From Ruficoccus sp. ZRK36 (GTDB taxonomy: Bacteria > Verrucomicrobiota > Verrucomicrobiia > Opitutales > Cerasicoccaceae): a stretch of DNA of 64,000 nucleotides. Shown piece by piece: positions 8,896 to 17,942 of this stretch. Each line of letters begins with the position of its first letter. Within the stretch, counting starts at the first letter, position 1. The translations under genes were made by a program, and so were the position numbers. The DNA is taken from positions 3,234,176 to 3,298,175 of the forward strand of contig NZ_CP080649.1 of the NCBI RefSeq assembly GCF_019603315.1, given 5' to 3'. Under the pieces are notes generated by a model. That model saw nothing but the letters and a program-made list of their open reading frames with translations. It was not told the origin of the DNA and made no database searches.

Positions 8896-9765
8896 ATGAA
8901 GGTTCCGCCACCTCAGTTTTCCTCTGAAACCCTGCGGCTGTCACTCTGCCTGGCCTACTGCCTGAGCTGGGAGACCGGCGGCAAGATGATGCGTGAAAAC
9001 TGGACAACCCTGCGGGAGATCGTCCAACAGCTGGACACCCTCAAGCCTGAGGACCGGCGACTGATCGAGCTCTACGAAGAGAGCGCACCGACGGTCAACG
9101 AAGAGCGCTACCTGACACGGCGCATCGAGAAGCTCGTACCGACCCCCAAGGCCCGCCAGGCCCTGGGCACCTGGATACTGAGCTGTCTGCCCGAGGACCT
9201 GAGTGTCACCGCCGCCCGACACCCGCTGATCCGGGATTGGCTCACGCCTGGCCAGCGCGGTCTGCCCTTCATGCTGCTCCGCCGATCCCGCAGTGTATCT
9301 GCTCAAACAGAGGAGGACAGCCTCCCGGCTGAGTCGGAGCGCGAGGAGGATTTCGCACAGTTTTTGGCCATGCCCGGCTTCGAGAAAACATTCGAGCAGT
9401 ACTGGCACCGCGACCCCAAAGACCGCACGAACAAGCTGACCCGCGCGCTGGTTACCATCGGGGCAATCCTTTCCCACTTTTTCTCCGCCGAGCAGTTTAA
9501 CAAAGGCTCAGCGGTGCGCTCGTACCTGAAGGGCGTTTGCCACTTTTCGGATATTACGGTGGATGAACTATGCGACATAGCCCGGCAACTGGAGTCGCAC
9601 TGGTACCAGAGCACAGACCTCGCCTACCGCCTGCTCGTCGATGCCCGCCTGCGTGACCGCCTGAACATCGACGAGATGGTCAGCACGCTGGATCTGGATG
9701 AGCGCACAACCCCCGAGGACCGCCAGACCTTCCACGAAGTGCTCTCGCTCACCGGCAGTGCGTGA
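8896..9765 (+). CDS. hypothetical 289-aa protein
   Basis: I recognise no family. The protein is soluble, charged and mostly helical, with a conspicuous acidic linker (AQTEEDSLPAESEREEDFAQF) near the middle and no signal peptide or membrane helix. The N-terminal 30 residues read poorly. A start at the downstream ATG pair (8985/8988, MMREN) is possible and would give about 259 residues. TATGAG lies just before the 8896 ATG, and no Shine-Dalgarno is seen. A copy of the backbone hairpin repeat abuts its stop, between it and convergent cimA. Confidence 0.6.
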   Translation: MKVPPPQFSSETLRLSLCLAYCLSWETGGKMMRENWTTLREIVQQLDTLKPEDRRLIELYEESAPTVNEERYLTRRIEKLVPTPKARQALGTWILSCLPEDLSVTAARHPLIRDWLTPGQRGLPFMLLRRSRSVSAQTEEDSLPAESEREEDFAQFLAMPGFEKTFEQYWHRDPKDRTNKLTRALVTIGAILSHFFSAEQFNKGSAVRSYLKGVCHFSDITVDELCDIARQLESHWYQSTDLAYRLLVDARLRDRLNIDEMVSTLDLDERTTPEDRQTFHEVLSLTGSA

Positions 9766-9766
9766 T

Positions 9767-9810
9767 CAGGGCGAGTCCTGGGCCTGTGATGCTTACACAT
9801 CACGGATGGC
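9767..9810. repeat. backbone hairpin repeat, copy D
   Basis: Two modules are visible between convergent genes. CAGG..CCTG lies at 9767-9780, followed by the linker GGCCT and the hairpin GTGATG-CTTACA-CATCAC at 9786-9803. The order and linker match the copies at 28554 and 30305 (GCAGGAC hairpin, ACCT, then GTGATNC hairpin). The position suits a bidirectional terminator or a REP-like element. Confidence 0.55.
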
Positions 9811-9875
9811 ACTACGTGAAGAAATGCAGACCGCAGGCCAGCCCAGAACAAGTCTGAGAGCGTGAGTCCAGCCCC

Positions 9876-11462
9876 CTACTGCTGTTGAGCGTCGAGGAGA
9901 AGCTTGTACTCGTAGGAGTCCAGAAGGGCTTCCCAGGAGGCCTCGATGATGTCATCGGAGGCGCCAACGGTGCCCCAGATTTTCTCGCCGTCGGTCGACT
10001 CGATCTGCACACGGATGATGGAGTCGGCCCCCTGCTTACCGTCAAGGATACGGACCTTGAAATCCATCAGGCGCACACTGCTGATCTGCGGGTAGACCTG
10101 CTCCAGCGCACGCCGGATAGCCAGGTCGAGCGCACCGACCGGACCAGTCGCCTCGGCCACCGTGTGGTAAACCTCGCCGTTGATACGCAGCTTGACGGAG
10201 GCCTCGGAGGTGAGCTCGTCCTTCCACTCACCGTGTACGTCGATGACGCGGTAGTGGATGACTTCAAAGTGATCGGGCTTATTCTTGAGGAAGCGGGCCA
10301 GCATGAGCCGGAAGGACGCGTCGGCGGCCTCGTACTCGTAGCCACGGTATTCGAGGCCTTTCAGCTCCTCTAGAAACTCCTTCATCTGCGGGGACTTCGG
10401 GTCCACATTCAGGCCCATTTCGTTGGCCTTCATCATGACCGATGAGCGCCCGGACATATCCGAGACAAGCACGCGGGTGCGGTTACCCACGGCCTCGGGG
10501 CTGATGTGCTCGTAGGAGTGCTTCACCTTGTTCACCGCGTCGGCGTGTACCCCACCCTTGTGGACGAAGGAAGCCGCCCCGACGAAAGGCGCGCGGATGT
10601 CGGGCCGCAGGTTTGCCATCTCATCCACGAAGAGCGAGATGTCGCGCAGCTTGTTCAGCTTCGGGGCGCAGTTGACCTGATAGCCGAGCTTGAGCGAAAG
10701 GTTTGCGATGATGCTGGTGAGGTTGGCGTTACCGTTGCGCTCGCCAAAGCCGTTCATCGTGCCCTGAACAATGCAGGCCCCCTCGCGGACGCCCGCCAGG
10801 CTGACGGCGACACCCAGGCCGCAGTCGTTGTGGCAATGCATGCCGATCTTCGCATCCGGGAAGCGCTCGACCACGCTTTTGACGACCTCGGAGACTTCAT
10901 GCACCATCATGCCGCCATTGGTGTCGCAGAGCGTGAGAAAGTCCGCCCCACCGCGCTGAGCGGCTGCCAGCGTACTAAGCGCATACTCGGGGTTGTCCTT
11001 GTAGCCGTCGAAGAAGTGCTCGGCGTCATAGTGGACTTCGCGGCCGTTGCTTTTGAGGTGGCGGACGGTGTCCTCGATCATGGCGAGGTTTTCCTCAGCC
11101 GTGGTGCGGATGACCTCGGTCACATGCATCAGCCAGGTCTTACCAAAGATAGTGACGACCGGCGTCTCGGCGTCGATGAGGAGCTGCACCTGCGGGTCTT
11201 CCTCGACGGGGGTGTTGGCGCGGCGGGTGGAGCCGAAGGCCGCGATCTTCGCGTGGCTCAGCTCCAGCTCTTTGGCCTGCTGGAAAAAGTCCACGTCGCG
11301 GGGATTCGAGCCGGGCCAGCCGCCCTCGATGTAGTCCACGCCGAACTGGTCGAGCTTCTCGGCCACACGGAGCTTGGTCGAGACGGAGAAGGATACGCCC
11401 TCGCCCTGCGTACCGTCACGCAGGGTGGTGTCATAGATAAAAACTTTGGAATCGGGGTTCAT
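9876..11462 (-). CDS. cimA: citramalate synthase
   Basis: The 528-aa enzyme has the HMGL-like TIM barrel with DTTLRDGTQGEG at residues 10-21, the GGWPGSNP motif, DTNGGMM, and the metal-binding HCHNDCGLG. A C-terminal LeuA-type regulatory dimer domain follows. The GWPGSNPRD signature and the length separate the citramalate synthase type from 2-isopropylmalate synthase. It condenses pyruvate and acetyl-CoA to (R)-citramalate, the first step of threonine-independent isoleucine synthesis. The gene closes an all-minus block of aspartate-family genes. TAATAC lies 10 nt before the ATG and no Shine-Dalgarno is present. Confidence 0.9.
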   Translation of the reverse strand: MNPDSKVFIYDTTLRDGTQGEGVSFSVSTKLRVAEKLDQFGVDYIEGGWPGSNPRDVDFFQQAKELELSHAKIAAFGSTRRANTPVEEDPQVQLLIDAETPVVTIFGKTWLMHVTEVIRTTAEENLAMIEDTVRHLKSNGREVHYDAEHFFDGYKDNPEYALSTLAAAQRGGADFLTLCDTNGGMMVHEVSEVVKSVVERFPDAKIGMHCHNDCGLGVAVSLAGVREGACIVQGTMNGFGERNGNANLTSIIANLSLKLGYQVNCAPKLNKLRDISLFVDEMANLRPDIRAPFVGAASFVHKGGVHADAVNKVKHSYEHISPEAVGNRTRVLVSDMSGRSSVMMKANEMGLNVDPKSPQMKEFLEELKGLEYRGYEYEAADASFRLMLARFLKNKPDHFEVIHYRVIDVHGEWKDELTSEASVKLRINGEVYHTVAEATGPVGALDLAIRRALEQVYPQISSVRLMDFKVRILDGKQGADSIIRVQIESTDGEKIWGTVGASDDIIEASWEALLDSYEYKLLLDAQQQ

Positions 11463-11722
11463 GGGAAAAGTCGTATTACGCGAAAAAAAAGAAACGTGCC
11501 TGGCAGCGAAAAAACGCTGCCCCGCCGTGAGCTTAACGCCCTGCCCGGAAAACCCTTCCGTAAATCACATGCCAACCAAGGCCCGGAAAGGATCCCGGGC
11601 TACCGAATTCGCGCAATAGCGAGAGTGGTGACGATAAACTGCATGTGAAAGGCGATTAATGAAAATGGCTTTCGCTGCTATGACAATGCTTTATTTCATC
11701 CCCTCCGGGGGCCACCGAGGCC

Positions 11723-12880
11723 TCAATAGCTGATCCCAATGCCCATCGTCAGCGTGATGTCGGTCGACTTAGGGGTGTTGCCGCTGGAGTCCACCTGCGG
11801 ATAGGCCAGGTACTCCCACTGCAGGGACCAGATGAGGTCGAGCAGATTCGTCATCGAGTACGAGAGCGTGGTGGTAAAGTTACCGTTCACGAGGCCTGCA
11901 TTTTTGTTCGTGATAAAGAGCTGGTTATAGCTCTCCAGACGCAGGTCCGACAGGATCTGGTAGTGCAGGTTGGCCTCGACAAAGGCGGCAATTCCGTGAA
12001 TCGACTTCGAGGCCCCGGTCGGGACGGTCTCGTAATAGGTCGCCTGGTAGGCGGGGCCGGCCACGACGTTCAGGCCGAGCTTCGAAGTCCGGAAGAACTG
12101 GTAGCCCACACCGGCCCCGATCGTCCCCTGGAAGTCTATGTTCTGAAAGGGGTTGCGGTAATACTGGAGAAAGGCCGGGCGCACAAAGAACTTCTCCGAG
12201 AGGAAGTAGTCGAACGCGCTGGTGACGAGTTGGTCGTTCTGGGTAACCTCGTTGTTCGTGATGGTATAGTTACCCATGTAGTAGATGATAAAGCGTGTCA
12301 GCTCGGTCTCACGCTTGATGTCGACAAAGGCGCTGTACTCGGTCTCCTCCGTATTACCGGTCTCGTAGTCGATACCGACCCCGAGGCTGAAGGACCAGTT
12401 ATCGAGTTCGCTTTTATGGGCGGAGCCCAGCTCGACCACCTCGTCCTTAGGGACGGTTTTTACCTGACCGTCCGGAGCAGTGATCTGGACCACCTTGTCA
12501 TTGAGCTGAACCGTCCCCTCATAGGTCTGCTTGTCCTCCAGCTTGGTCACAATGGGCTTCTCGCTCTGGATCTCGACGACCTGATCCCATGAAATGGAAA
12601 CCGTCCCCAGCAACTTACTGGATATGATCAGGGTGCCCCCATCCATGCTGATGATCTTGCCCATGATCTTCTCGCCCGTGACGAGTGTGACCCAGTCCTG
12701 GCCATCCGAGGAGTAGCGCTTGCGCACGGTAGGGACGCTCACATTGAGCGACTCGCCACTGGCAAACCCCAGGCCCATATCCTCCCCCCACTGCGCATGC
12801 ACAGTCGGAGTGCCGATCAGTACGGCTCCTGCCAGTAATAGGGCCTTAGCGAAATTCACGGGCAAAAGATTGGGACGCAC
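11723..12880 (-). CDS. DUF481-family outer-membrane protein
   Basis: This 385-aa protein begins with a signal peptide (basic start, LLLAGAVLIGTPTVHAQ). A periplasmic portion with two short SH3-like strands (VTLVTGEKIMGKIISMDGG and ETYEG-type repeats, about residues 60-150) comes next. A 12-strand-type beta-barrel region follows with alternating hydrophobics (YETGNTEETEYSAFVDIKRE), ending in GIGISY with a C-terminal Tyr. This fits DUF481, salt-stress-associated outer-membrane proteins of unknown transport role. It lies between thrC and cimA in the same direction, but its subject looks unrelated to amino-acid synthesis. Confidence 0.8.
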   Translation of the reverse strand: MRPNLLPVNFAKALLLAGAVLIGTPTVHAQWGEDMGLGFASGESLNVSVPTVRKRYSSDGQDWVTLVTGEKIMGKIISMDGGTLIISSKLLGTVSISWDQVVEIQSEKPIVTKLEDKQTYEGTVQLNDKVVQITAPDGQVKTVPKDEVVELGSAHKSELDNWSFSLGVGIDYETGNTEETEYSAFVDIKRETELTRFIIYYMGNYTITNNEVTQNDQLVTSAFDYFLSEKFFVRPAFLQYYRNPFQNIDFQGTIGAGVGYQFFRTSKLGLNVVAGPAYQATYYETVPTGASKSIHGIAAFVEANLHYQILSDLRLESYNQLFITNKNAGLVNGNFTTTLSYSMTNLLDLIWSLQWEYLAYPQVDSSGNTPKSTDITLTMGIGISY

Positions 12881-12925
12881 GCCGGACCTGCCAAGGGGAA
12901 AAACCTCAGTCCGGGCACTTTACAT

Positions 12926-14287
12926 CTAAAGTTGGGCGTGCTCCTCGATAAATGCGCGCACCGCATCAATGTCCGCCGGGAGGAGGTGCTTAACGATTTC
13001 CTTCGACTTGAGCTCTTCCAGCGCGGGCGAGGTCGACTCCACCCCGATGGCTTCAGTGATCGTATCGGGGAACTTGGCCGGGTGTGCCGTCGAGAGGACC
13101 ACGGCGGTCTTGGCCGGATCACGCTCGACAAAGCCGCAGGCCGTGTGCGGATCGACCACGTAGTTGTACTTCTTGTAGACATCGGCGATGATCTCGCGGA
13201 TGCCCGCATCCGTGGTATGCGAGGCGGTAAAGACGTCGGGGTCAAACTGCTCGAAGCTGTGCCGCCCGTTGTCCTTGAAGGCGCTCATAACCTCGCGGAC
13301 CTTGGCCGGGTCGCGCCCCTCCAGATAGTACAGGAAGCGCTCGAAGTTTGAAGCCACCTGAATGTCCATCGAGGGAGCCAGGCTGGGAACGACTTCATCG
13401 ACCTGATACTGACCGGTGGTAAAGAGCCGGTAGAGGATGTCGTTCTGGTTCGTCGCCACCCGGAAGGATGCCGCCGGCAGGCCCATACGCTTGGCCAGCC
13501 ACCCGGCCAGGATGTTACCAAAGTTACCGGTGGGCACGATGAACTCGACCGCCTCGCGGCGCTCCGGCGGGAGCTGGAAGTAGGCGTAGAAGTAGTAAAC
13601 GCACTGCGCCAGAATGCGGGCCAGGTTGATCGAGTTGATGGCCGAGAGACGATACTGGCGCTTCAGGTCGAGATTACCGAAGAGCTCTTTGACGATCAAC
13701 TGCGCGTCATCGAAGCTGCCCGAGATGGCAATGGGGAAAACATTGGCAGCGCCGGTGGTCGTCATCTGGCGCTCCTGCAGCGGGGAGATGCGCCCGTCCG
13801 GGTACAGGATGAAGATGTTGACCCCGTCCTTACCGAGCAGGCCGTGAATGGCCGCCGAGCCGGTATCGCCGGAGGTAGCACCGAGGACGTTAATGTGCTC
13901 GCCGCTCTCCCGGATCTGCTCCTCGTAGAGGTTGCCCACCAGTTGCAGCGCAAAGTCCTTGAAGGCCAGCGTGGGGCCGTGGAACAGCTCCAACACGTAA
14001 AGGTCGTCGCTGAGCGCGACCAGCGGCGCGATCTTCGGGTCGGTAAAGCGGGTGTAGGAATCATCGACCAGACGGCGCAGGACGGACTCGTCCATGTCCG
14101 TAGCGAAAACCTTGAGGAACTCGTAGCACAGCGCCGGGTAGTCCAGGCCTTCCCACTCGGCCAGCTTACCCGAGAGGTCGGGCAGCTCCCTGGGCAGGTA
14201 CAGCCCGCCGTCCGGGGCCAATCCGGCCGCAACCGCCTGCGTGAAACTTACCGCTTCGCTCTGCCCGCGCGTACTGACGTATTCCAT
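12926..14287 (-). CDS. thrC: threonine synthase
   Basis: This 453-aa PLP enzyme converts O-phosphohomoserine to threonine. It shows the family start YVSTRGQ, the AGLAPDGGLYLP segment, the PLP-binding Lys at about 110 in GPTLAFKDFALQ, and the phosphate-binding GATSGDTGSAA loop. The length fits the long fungal/proteobacterial class. Unusually for this region, a clear Shine-Dalgarno (GGAGG) lies a few bases before the ATG. It follows hom and lysC on the same strand, so the three cover the route from aspartate to threonine except aspartate-semialdehyde dehydrogenase and homoserine kinase. Confidence 0.95.
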   Translation of the reverse strand: MEYVSTRGQSEAVSFTQAVAAGLAPDGGLYLPRELPDLSGKLAEWEGLDYPALCYEFLKVFATDMDESVLRRLVDDSYTRFTDPKIAPLVALSDDLYVLELFHGPTLAFKDFALQLVGNLYEEQIRESGEHINVLGATSGDTGSAAIHGLLGKDGVNIFILYPDGRISPLQERQMTTTGAANVFPIAISGSFDDAQLIVKELFGNLDLKRQYRLSAINSINLARILAQCVYYFYAYFQLPPERREAVEFIVPTGNFGNILAGWLAKRMGLPAASFRVATNQNDILYRLFTTGQYQVDEVVPSLAPSMDIQVASNFERFLYYLEGRDPAKVREVMSAFKDNGRHSFEQFDPDVFTASHTTDAGIREIIADVYKKYNYVVDPHTACGFVERDPAKTAVVLSTAHPAKFPDTITEAIGVESTSPALEELKSKEIVKHLLPADIDAVRAFIEEHAQL

Positions 14288-14359
14288 AAGCCCTCCAAGA
14301 AACCGCCCCCCTCCCCACTCGACAAGGGGAAAGTGCGCCTTTTCGACGAGACTTTTCGG

Positions 14360-14920
14360 CTACGGACTCGACGGGTACAGCCAGCGGGCAAAGACGCGGC
14401 TGAGAAACGGCATGACGAAGAACGCCATCAAGAAGGTGACAATCGGCACGGAGATCAGCAGGCGCGCCCACAGTGCCATGTCGCCCACCAGCGGCCCGAA
14501 CAGATAGAGCACGAGATTCACCAGCGGGTACACACACAGGAAGCTCATGATCCACATCTTCCACTTGCGGGGCGGCGGCGGGCCACCGGCACTGGCCGGA
14601 GGCGGGAACCACGGCTCAAAGCCCTGCAGGCGAGACATGTGCTGGTCCTCGATCAGGTGCTCGATCTTCGCGTACCACTGACGGCACACGTCTGAATCGA
14701 CCCAGCTGGCAAGCGCATGGGTGCTCTCAAAGTGCACGATCACATCAAAGATGTCGCAGTCGTCACCCTGGCGCTCCAGCGTCTGGCTACCGAGGTAGCC
14801 GGGCCACTTCGAGCACTCGGCTCGGATGCCCTTTGTCCAGGCCTGAATCTCCGCCTCATGCCCGAGCTTCACCCGGCGCGATATAAAGAGCGAAACCGGG
14901 CTGGAAGAGGACATAGGCAA
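14360..14920 (-). CDS. ABM-domain protein with C-terminal membrane anchor
   Basis: The first about 110 residues look like an antibiotic-biosynthesis-monooxygenase-type ferredoxin-like fold (ISRRVKLGHEAEIQAWTKGI, GYLGSQTLERQGDDCDIFDVIVHF, ALASWVDSDVCRQWYAKIEHL). The last 70 carry two membrane helices (IMSFLCVYPLVNLVLYLFGPL and a second ending AFFVMPFLSRVFARWL). Such fusions are common, but their substrate is unknown. The gene lies between lysC (12 bp away) and thrC, so it is probably cotranscribed with them; no link to threonine synthesis is evident. Confidence 0.75.
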   Translation of the reverse strand: MPMSSSSPVSLFISRRVKLGHEAEIQAWTKGIRAECSKWPGYLGSQTLERQGDDCDIFDVIVHFESTHALASWVDSDVCRQWYAKIEHLIEDQHMSRLQGFEPWFPPPASAGGPPPPRKWKMWIMSFLCVYPLVNLVLYLFGPLVGDMALWARLLISVPIVTFLMAFFVMPFLSRVFARWLYPSSP

Positions 14921-14932
14921 AAGGGCTGCGAC

Positions 14933-16156
14933 TTAGTCGGGCTGCTTATCCAGCCCGAAACCGTCGTGGACAGCCTGACAGGCCTTGACCGCATCCTCAA
15001 GCGCGATGGCGACCGAGATACGGATCTCCGAGGTGGTGATCATCTGGATGTTGACCTCATGCTCGGCCAGGATGCTGAAGAGCGTGGCGGCCACACCGGC
15101 GTGGCTGCGCATCCCCACCCCGACGACGGAGACCTTGGCGATGTCACCCACGTAGTTGACGGTGCCCCCGCCCATCGCGGCGAGCGAGTTCTCCACCGCC
15201 TCAACCGCGCGCGGCACATCGTCCTTGCTCACGGTAAAGGTCAGGTTGGCAGCGCCCCCGCGGCCGATGTTCTGCACAATCATGTCCACCATGACGTTGG
15301 CATTGCCGAGGGCCTGAAAGACCTTGGCGGCGGTGCCGGGCAGGTCAGGCAGGTCGGAGACGGCGATCTTCGCCTGGTTCTGGTCGAGAGCGACGCCGCT
15401 CACGACGACATCTTCCATGGAAGGGACTTCGGCTTTCACAATGGTTCCGGGGTTGTGGTTAAAACTGCTGCGGACTTCAAAAATGACGTTGTGCTTTTGG
15501 GAGAACTCGACCGCACGGGCCTGCATGACCTTGCTGCCCATAGAGGCCAGCTCGAGCATCTCCTCGTAGGAAATTTCCTGAATTTTGCGGGCATTGGGGA
15601 CCACACGCGGGTCGGCGGTGTAGACACCCTCCACATCGGTGTAGATCTGGCAGACATCGGCCTTCAGGCCAGCAGCCAGCGCCACGGCGGACAGGTCGCT
15701 GCCCCCACGGCCAAGCGTGGTGATCTCGCCCTCTTCGGTCTTACCCTGGAAACCGGCCACGATCACGACCTTGCCCTCGGAGAGGCGGTCGGGGATGTCC
15801 CCGCCGGTGATGTCACGGATGCGGGCGCGGGTGTGCGCGTCGTCGGTGTGGAAACCAGCCTGATAGCCCAGACGTGAAACCGCCGGAACCCCCAGCGAAT
15901 GCAGAGCCATCGCGGTCAGCGCGATGGTTTCCTGCTCACCGCAGGCCAGGAGCATGTCCATCTCCCGGTCATCGGGGCGCGGATTTAGCTCCTTGGCGCG
16001 CGAGACGAGCTCGTTAGTCACACCGCCGCGGGCGGATACCACCACTGCGACCTGGTGACCTTCGTCCACCGTCTTCTTGATGCGCTGGGCAACGTTCCGG
16101 ATGCGATCAACATCCTTCACCGACGTGCCACCGTATTTCTGTACAATCAGGGCCAT
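14933..16156 (-). CDS. lysC: aspartate kinase
   Basis: The 407-aa enzyme begins with the kinase motif VQKYGGTSV and carries GRGGSDLSAVALA and the TDVEGVYTADPR segment. Two ACT domains complete it from about residue 265 (KIAVSDLPDLPGTAAKVF and KVSVVGVGMRSHAGVAATLF), the class regulated by lysine and/or threonine. It phosphorylates aspartate, the entry step to lysine, methionine, threonine and isoleucine. It lies downstream of hom and upstream of thrC. The 291-bp gap from hom contains a copy of the backbone hairpin repeat, so lysC may have its own promoter. Confidence 0.95.
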   Translation of the reverse strand: MALIVQKYGGTSVKDVDRIRNVAQRIKKTVDEGHQVAVVVSARGGVTNELVSRAKELNPRPDDREMDMLLACGEQETIALTAMALHSLGVPAVSRLGYQAGFHTDDAHTRARIRDITGGDIPDRLSEGKVVIVAGFQGKTEEGEITTLGRGGSDLSAVALAAGLKADVCQIYTDVEGVYTADPRVVPNARKIQEISYEEMLELASMGSKVMQARAVEFSQKHNVIFEVRSSFNHNPGTIVKAEVPSMEDVVVSGVALDQNQAKIAVSDLPDLPGTAAKVFQALGNANVMVDMIVQNIGRGGAANLTFTVSKDDVPRAVEAVENSLAAMGGGTVNYVGDIAKVSVVGVGMRSHAGVAATLFSILAEHEVNIQMITTSEIRISVAIALEDAVKACQAVHDGFGLDKQPD

Positions 16157-16260
16157 GACAAAACCGCCAAAGATGGTGAATTTCCCGCCTACTTCAAGGC
16201 CATTTATCGATCCGCGCCGACAGGGATTGTATATTTATCTCACACAGAGGACACAGAGCA

Positions 16261-16448
16261 GAAACATGCAGCCATCAAATCGCCTTCGGGGCAGCGAACG
16301 CAGTGGGCGACATGCACCACGGCGATTGTCGCCAACTCAAACGAACTCCGCTCGCCGACACAGGCCGACGACGAACCCTGTAGGCAAATTGGTATTGGCT
16401 GCGAGCGATGGGGCAAGGCCCCATCATTGTCAGGTGCGGTCACGCACC
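16261..16448. repeat. backbone hairpin repeat, copy C
   Basis: The gap between hom and lysC holds several tight hairpins: GGCGA-TTG-TCGCC at 16321-16333, GATGGGGC-AAG-GCCCCATC at 16407-16425, and GGTGCG-GTCA-CGCACC at 16433-16448, which ends at the hom stop codon. The segments GCAGCGAACGCAGTG, CAAACGAACT and the GATGGGGC hairpin followed by ATT are shared with the copy at 30305-30461. No open frame here is convincing. Confidence 0.6.
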
Positions 16449-17785
16449 TAGGCCTGGAAGATGCGCAGCAGGAAGGGCGTTTCGAGGACGGAGCCGAGGC
16501 GCTTGAGGCGCTTGAGGGTAGCAGCCATGACCTTTTCGTTCGACTTATGGGTCGTGAAAAGCAGCGTCGCGGTGCCCTCCTCAGGCTCCTGATGCTGGGT
16601 CATGGTAGCGATGGACACGCCTTCACGCGAAAGCAAATCGGTCACCTTGGCCAGGACACCGGGCTTGTCCTTGACCCGCAGGCGCAGGTAGTAGGCCGAG
16701 CAGATGGACTCGGGACCGGCCAGCTCGACACCGTCGTGCAGATCGGCGTAGACGTGCTCGTCCTCCTCGCAGATGCGCGGCGCGGGCCAGCCCTGCAGGG
16801 CGTAAACGGCATCCGCGATGTCACTGATAACGGCGCTGGAGGTGGCGTCCTGCCCTGCCCCACGGCCCACCAGCAGCGTGGTGCCGACGACATCACCGGT
16901 CAGGCTGACGCCGTTGTAAACCTCGTCCACACTGGCCATCATCTCGCGGCGCGAGATCAGGGCCGGGTGCAGACGCACGCTCAGGCAGTTGGTGGAAAAG
17001 TCACGGGTGATGACGGCCAGCAGCTTGATCTTGTAGCCCAGCTCGCGGGCGTAGGCGATATCGTACTGGGTGATGCCGCGGATGCCCTCGACGAGCATTT
17101 CCGACGGCTTGACCCAGCGACCGTGCGCCAGGTAAGCGAGGATCACCGCCTTGTGGGCAGCATCCCAACCGTCGAGGTCGAGCGACTCGTCCGCCTCGAC
17201 ATAGCCGAGAGCGCGCGCGTCGTCGAGGATGGCGGGGAAGCTCAGCCCCTCGCGCTCCATCCGGGTCAGGATGTAGTTCGAAGTGCCGTTGAGGATACCG
17301 AAAATGAGCGGAAAGCGGTTGGCGACCAGACCTTCGCGCAGGGTCTTGATGATGGGGATGCCCCCGGCCACGCTGGCTTCGAAAAAGTAATGGGTGCCGT
17401 TTCGCAGGGCGGCGGAGAAAATCTCCTGCCCATGCTTGCAGATGAGAGCCTTGTTCGCAGATACGACGATCTTACCGGCCTTGAGCGCGCGCAGCGTAAG
17501 CGTACGGGCCAGCTTGGTGCCACCGATCAGCTCGCACACGATGTCGATCGAGGGATCGTCAACAACCGCGTAGGGGTCATCCGTGATCTTGGAAGCGGGG
17601 ATCTTGACGCCGCGCTTTTTCTTCAGGTCCGAGACCGCAGCCCGAACCAGATCGAGTTTAACGCCCAGGCGGCGCTCCAGCTCGGAAGCATCCGCATGGA
17701 GGTGTTTCCACACGCCCTGCCCCACTGTGCCGAAGCCCAGCAGTCCGATACGAATGACCTGTTTGCTCTGTTTTTTCTGTTCCAC
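16448..17785 (-). CDS. hom: homoserine dehydrogenase
   Basis: The 445-aa enzyme has the NAD(P) loop GLLGFGTVGQGVW near residue 15, the catalytic region LDGWDAAHKAVILAYLA, and a C-terminal ACT domain (KPGVLAKVTDLLSREGVSI) for feedback control by threonine. It reduces aspartate semialdehyde to homoserine. The start is GTG at 17783-17785; no upstream ATG in frame gives a better N-terminus. It heads the minus-strand aspartate-family block. A stretch of 157 bp separates it from the GPH symporter stop, without a clear promoter call. Confidence 0.95.
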   Translation of the reverse strand: MEQKKQSKQVIRIGLLGFGTVGQGVWKHLHADASELERRLGVKLDLVRAAVSDLKKKRGVKIPASKITDDPYAVVDDPSIDIVCELIGGTKLARTLTLRALKAGKIVVSANKALICKHGQEIFSAALRNGTHYFFEASVAGGIPIIKTLREGLVANRFPLIFGILNGTSNYILTRMEREGLSFPAILDDARALGYVEADESLDLDGWDAAHKAVILAYLAHGRWVKPSEMLVEGIRGITQYDIAYARELGYKIKLLAVITRDFSTNCLSVRLHPALISRREMMASVDEVYNGVSLTGDVVGTTLLVGRGAGQDATSSAVISDIADAVYALQGWPAPRICEEDEHVYADLHDGVELAGPESICSAYYLRLRVKDKPGVLAKVTDLLSREGVSIATMTQHQEPEEGTATLLFTTHKSNEKVMAATLKRLKRLGSVLETPFLLRIFQA

Positions 17786-17942
17786 GAAGCGGCTGATTTA
17801 GACGGATTTTTCCCCTTGCGGAAAGGGAAATCGACACAAGCGCCCGAAGAATCTTCCTACGCCTGCCACCCGTCACCGAGTTAACAGGTCACCGAAAAAG
17901 GGTAAGGCACGGCCCCTATCGCAAGGAGCCGTGCCAAAATCA

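Noticed and set aside
10506-11648. 380-codon plus-strand frame opposite cimA
   Set aside because: Antisense shadow of citramalate synthase with no domain signature.
16055-17884. 609-codon plus-strand frame opposite hom
   Set aside because: It lies fully antisense to a well-identified homoserine dehydrogenase. Its translation has no recognisable family, as expected for a high-GC shadow frame.
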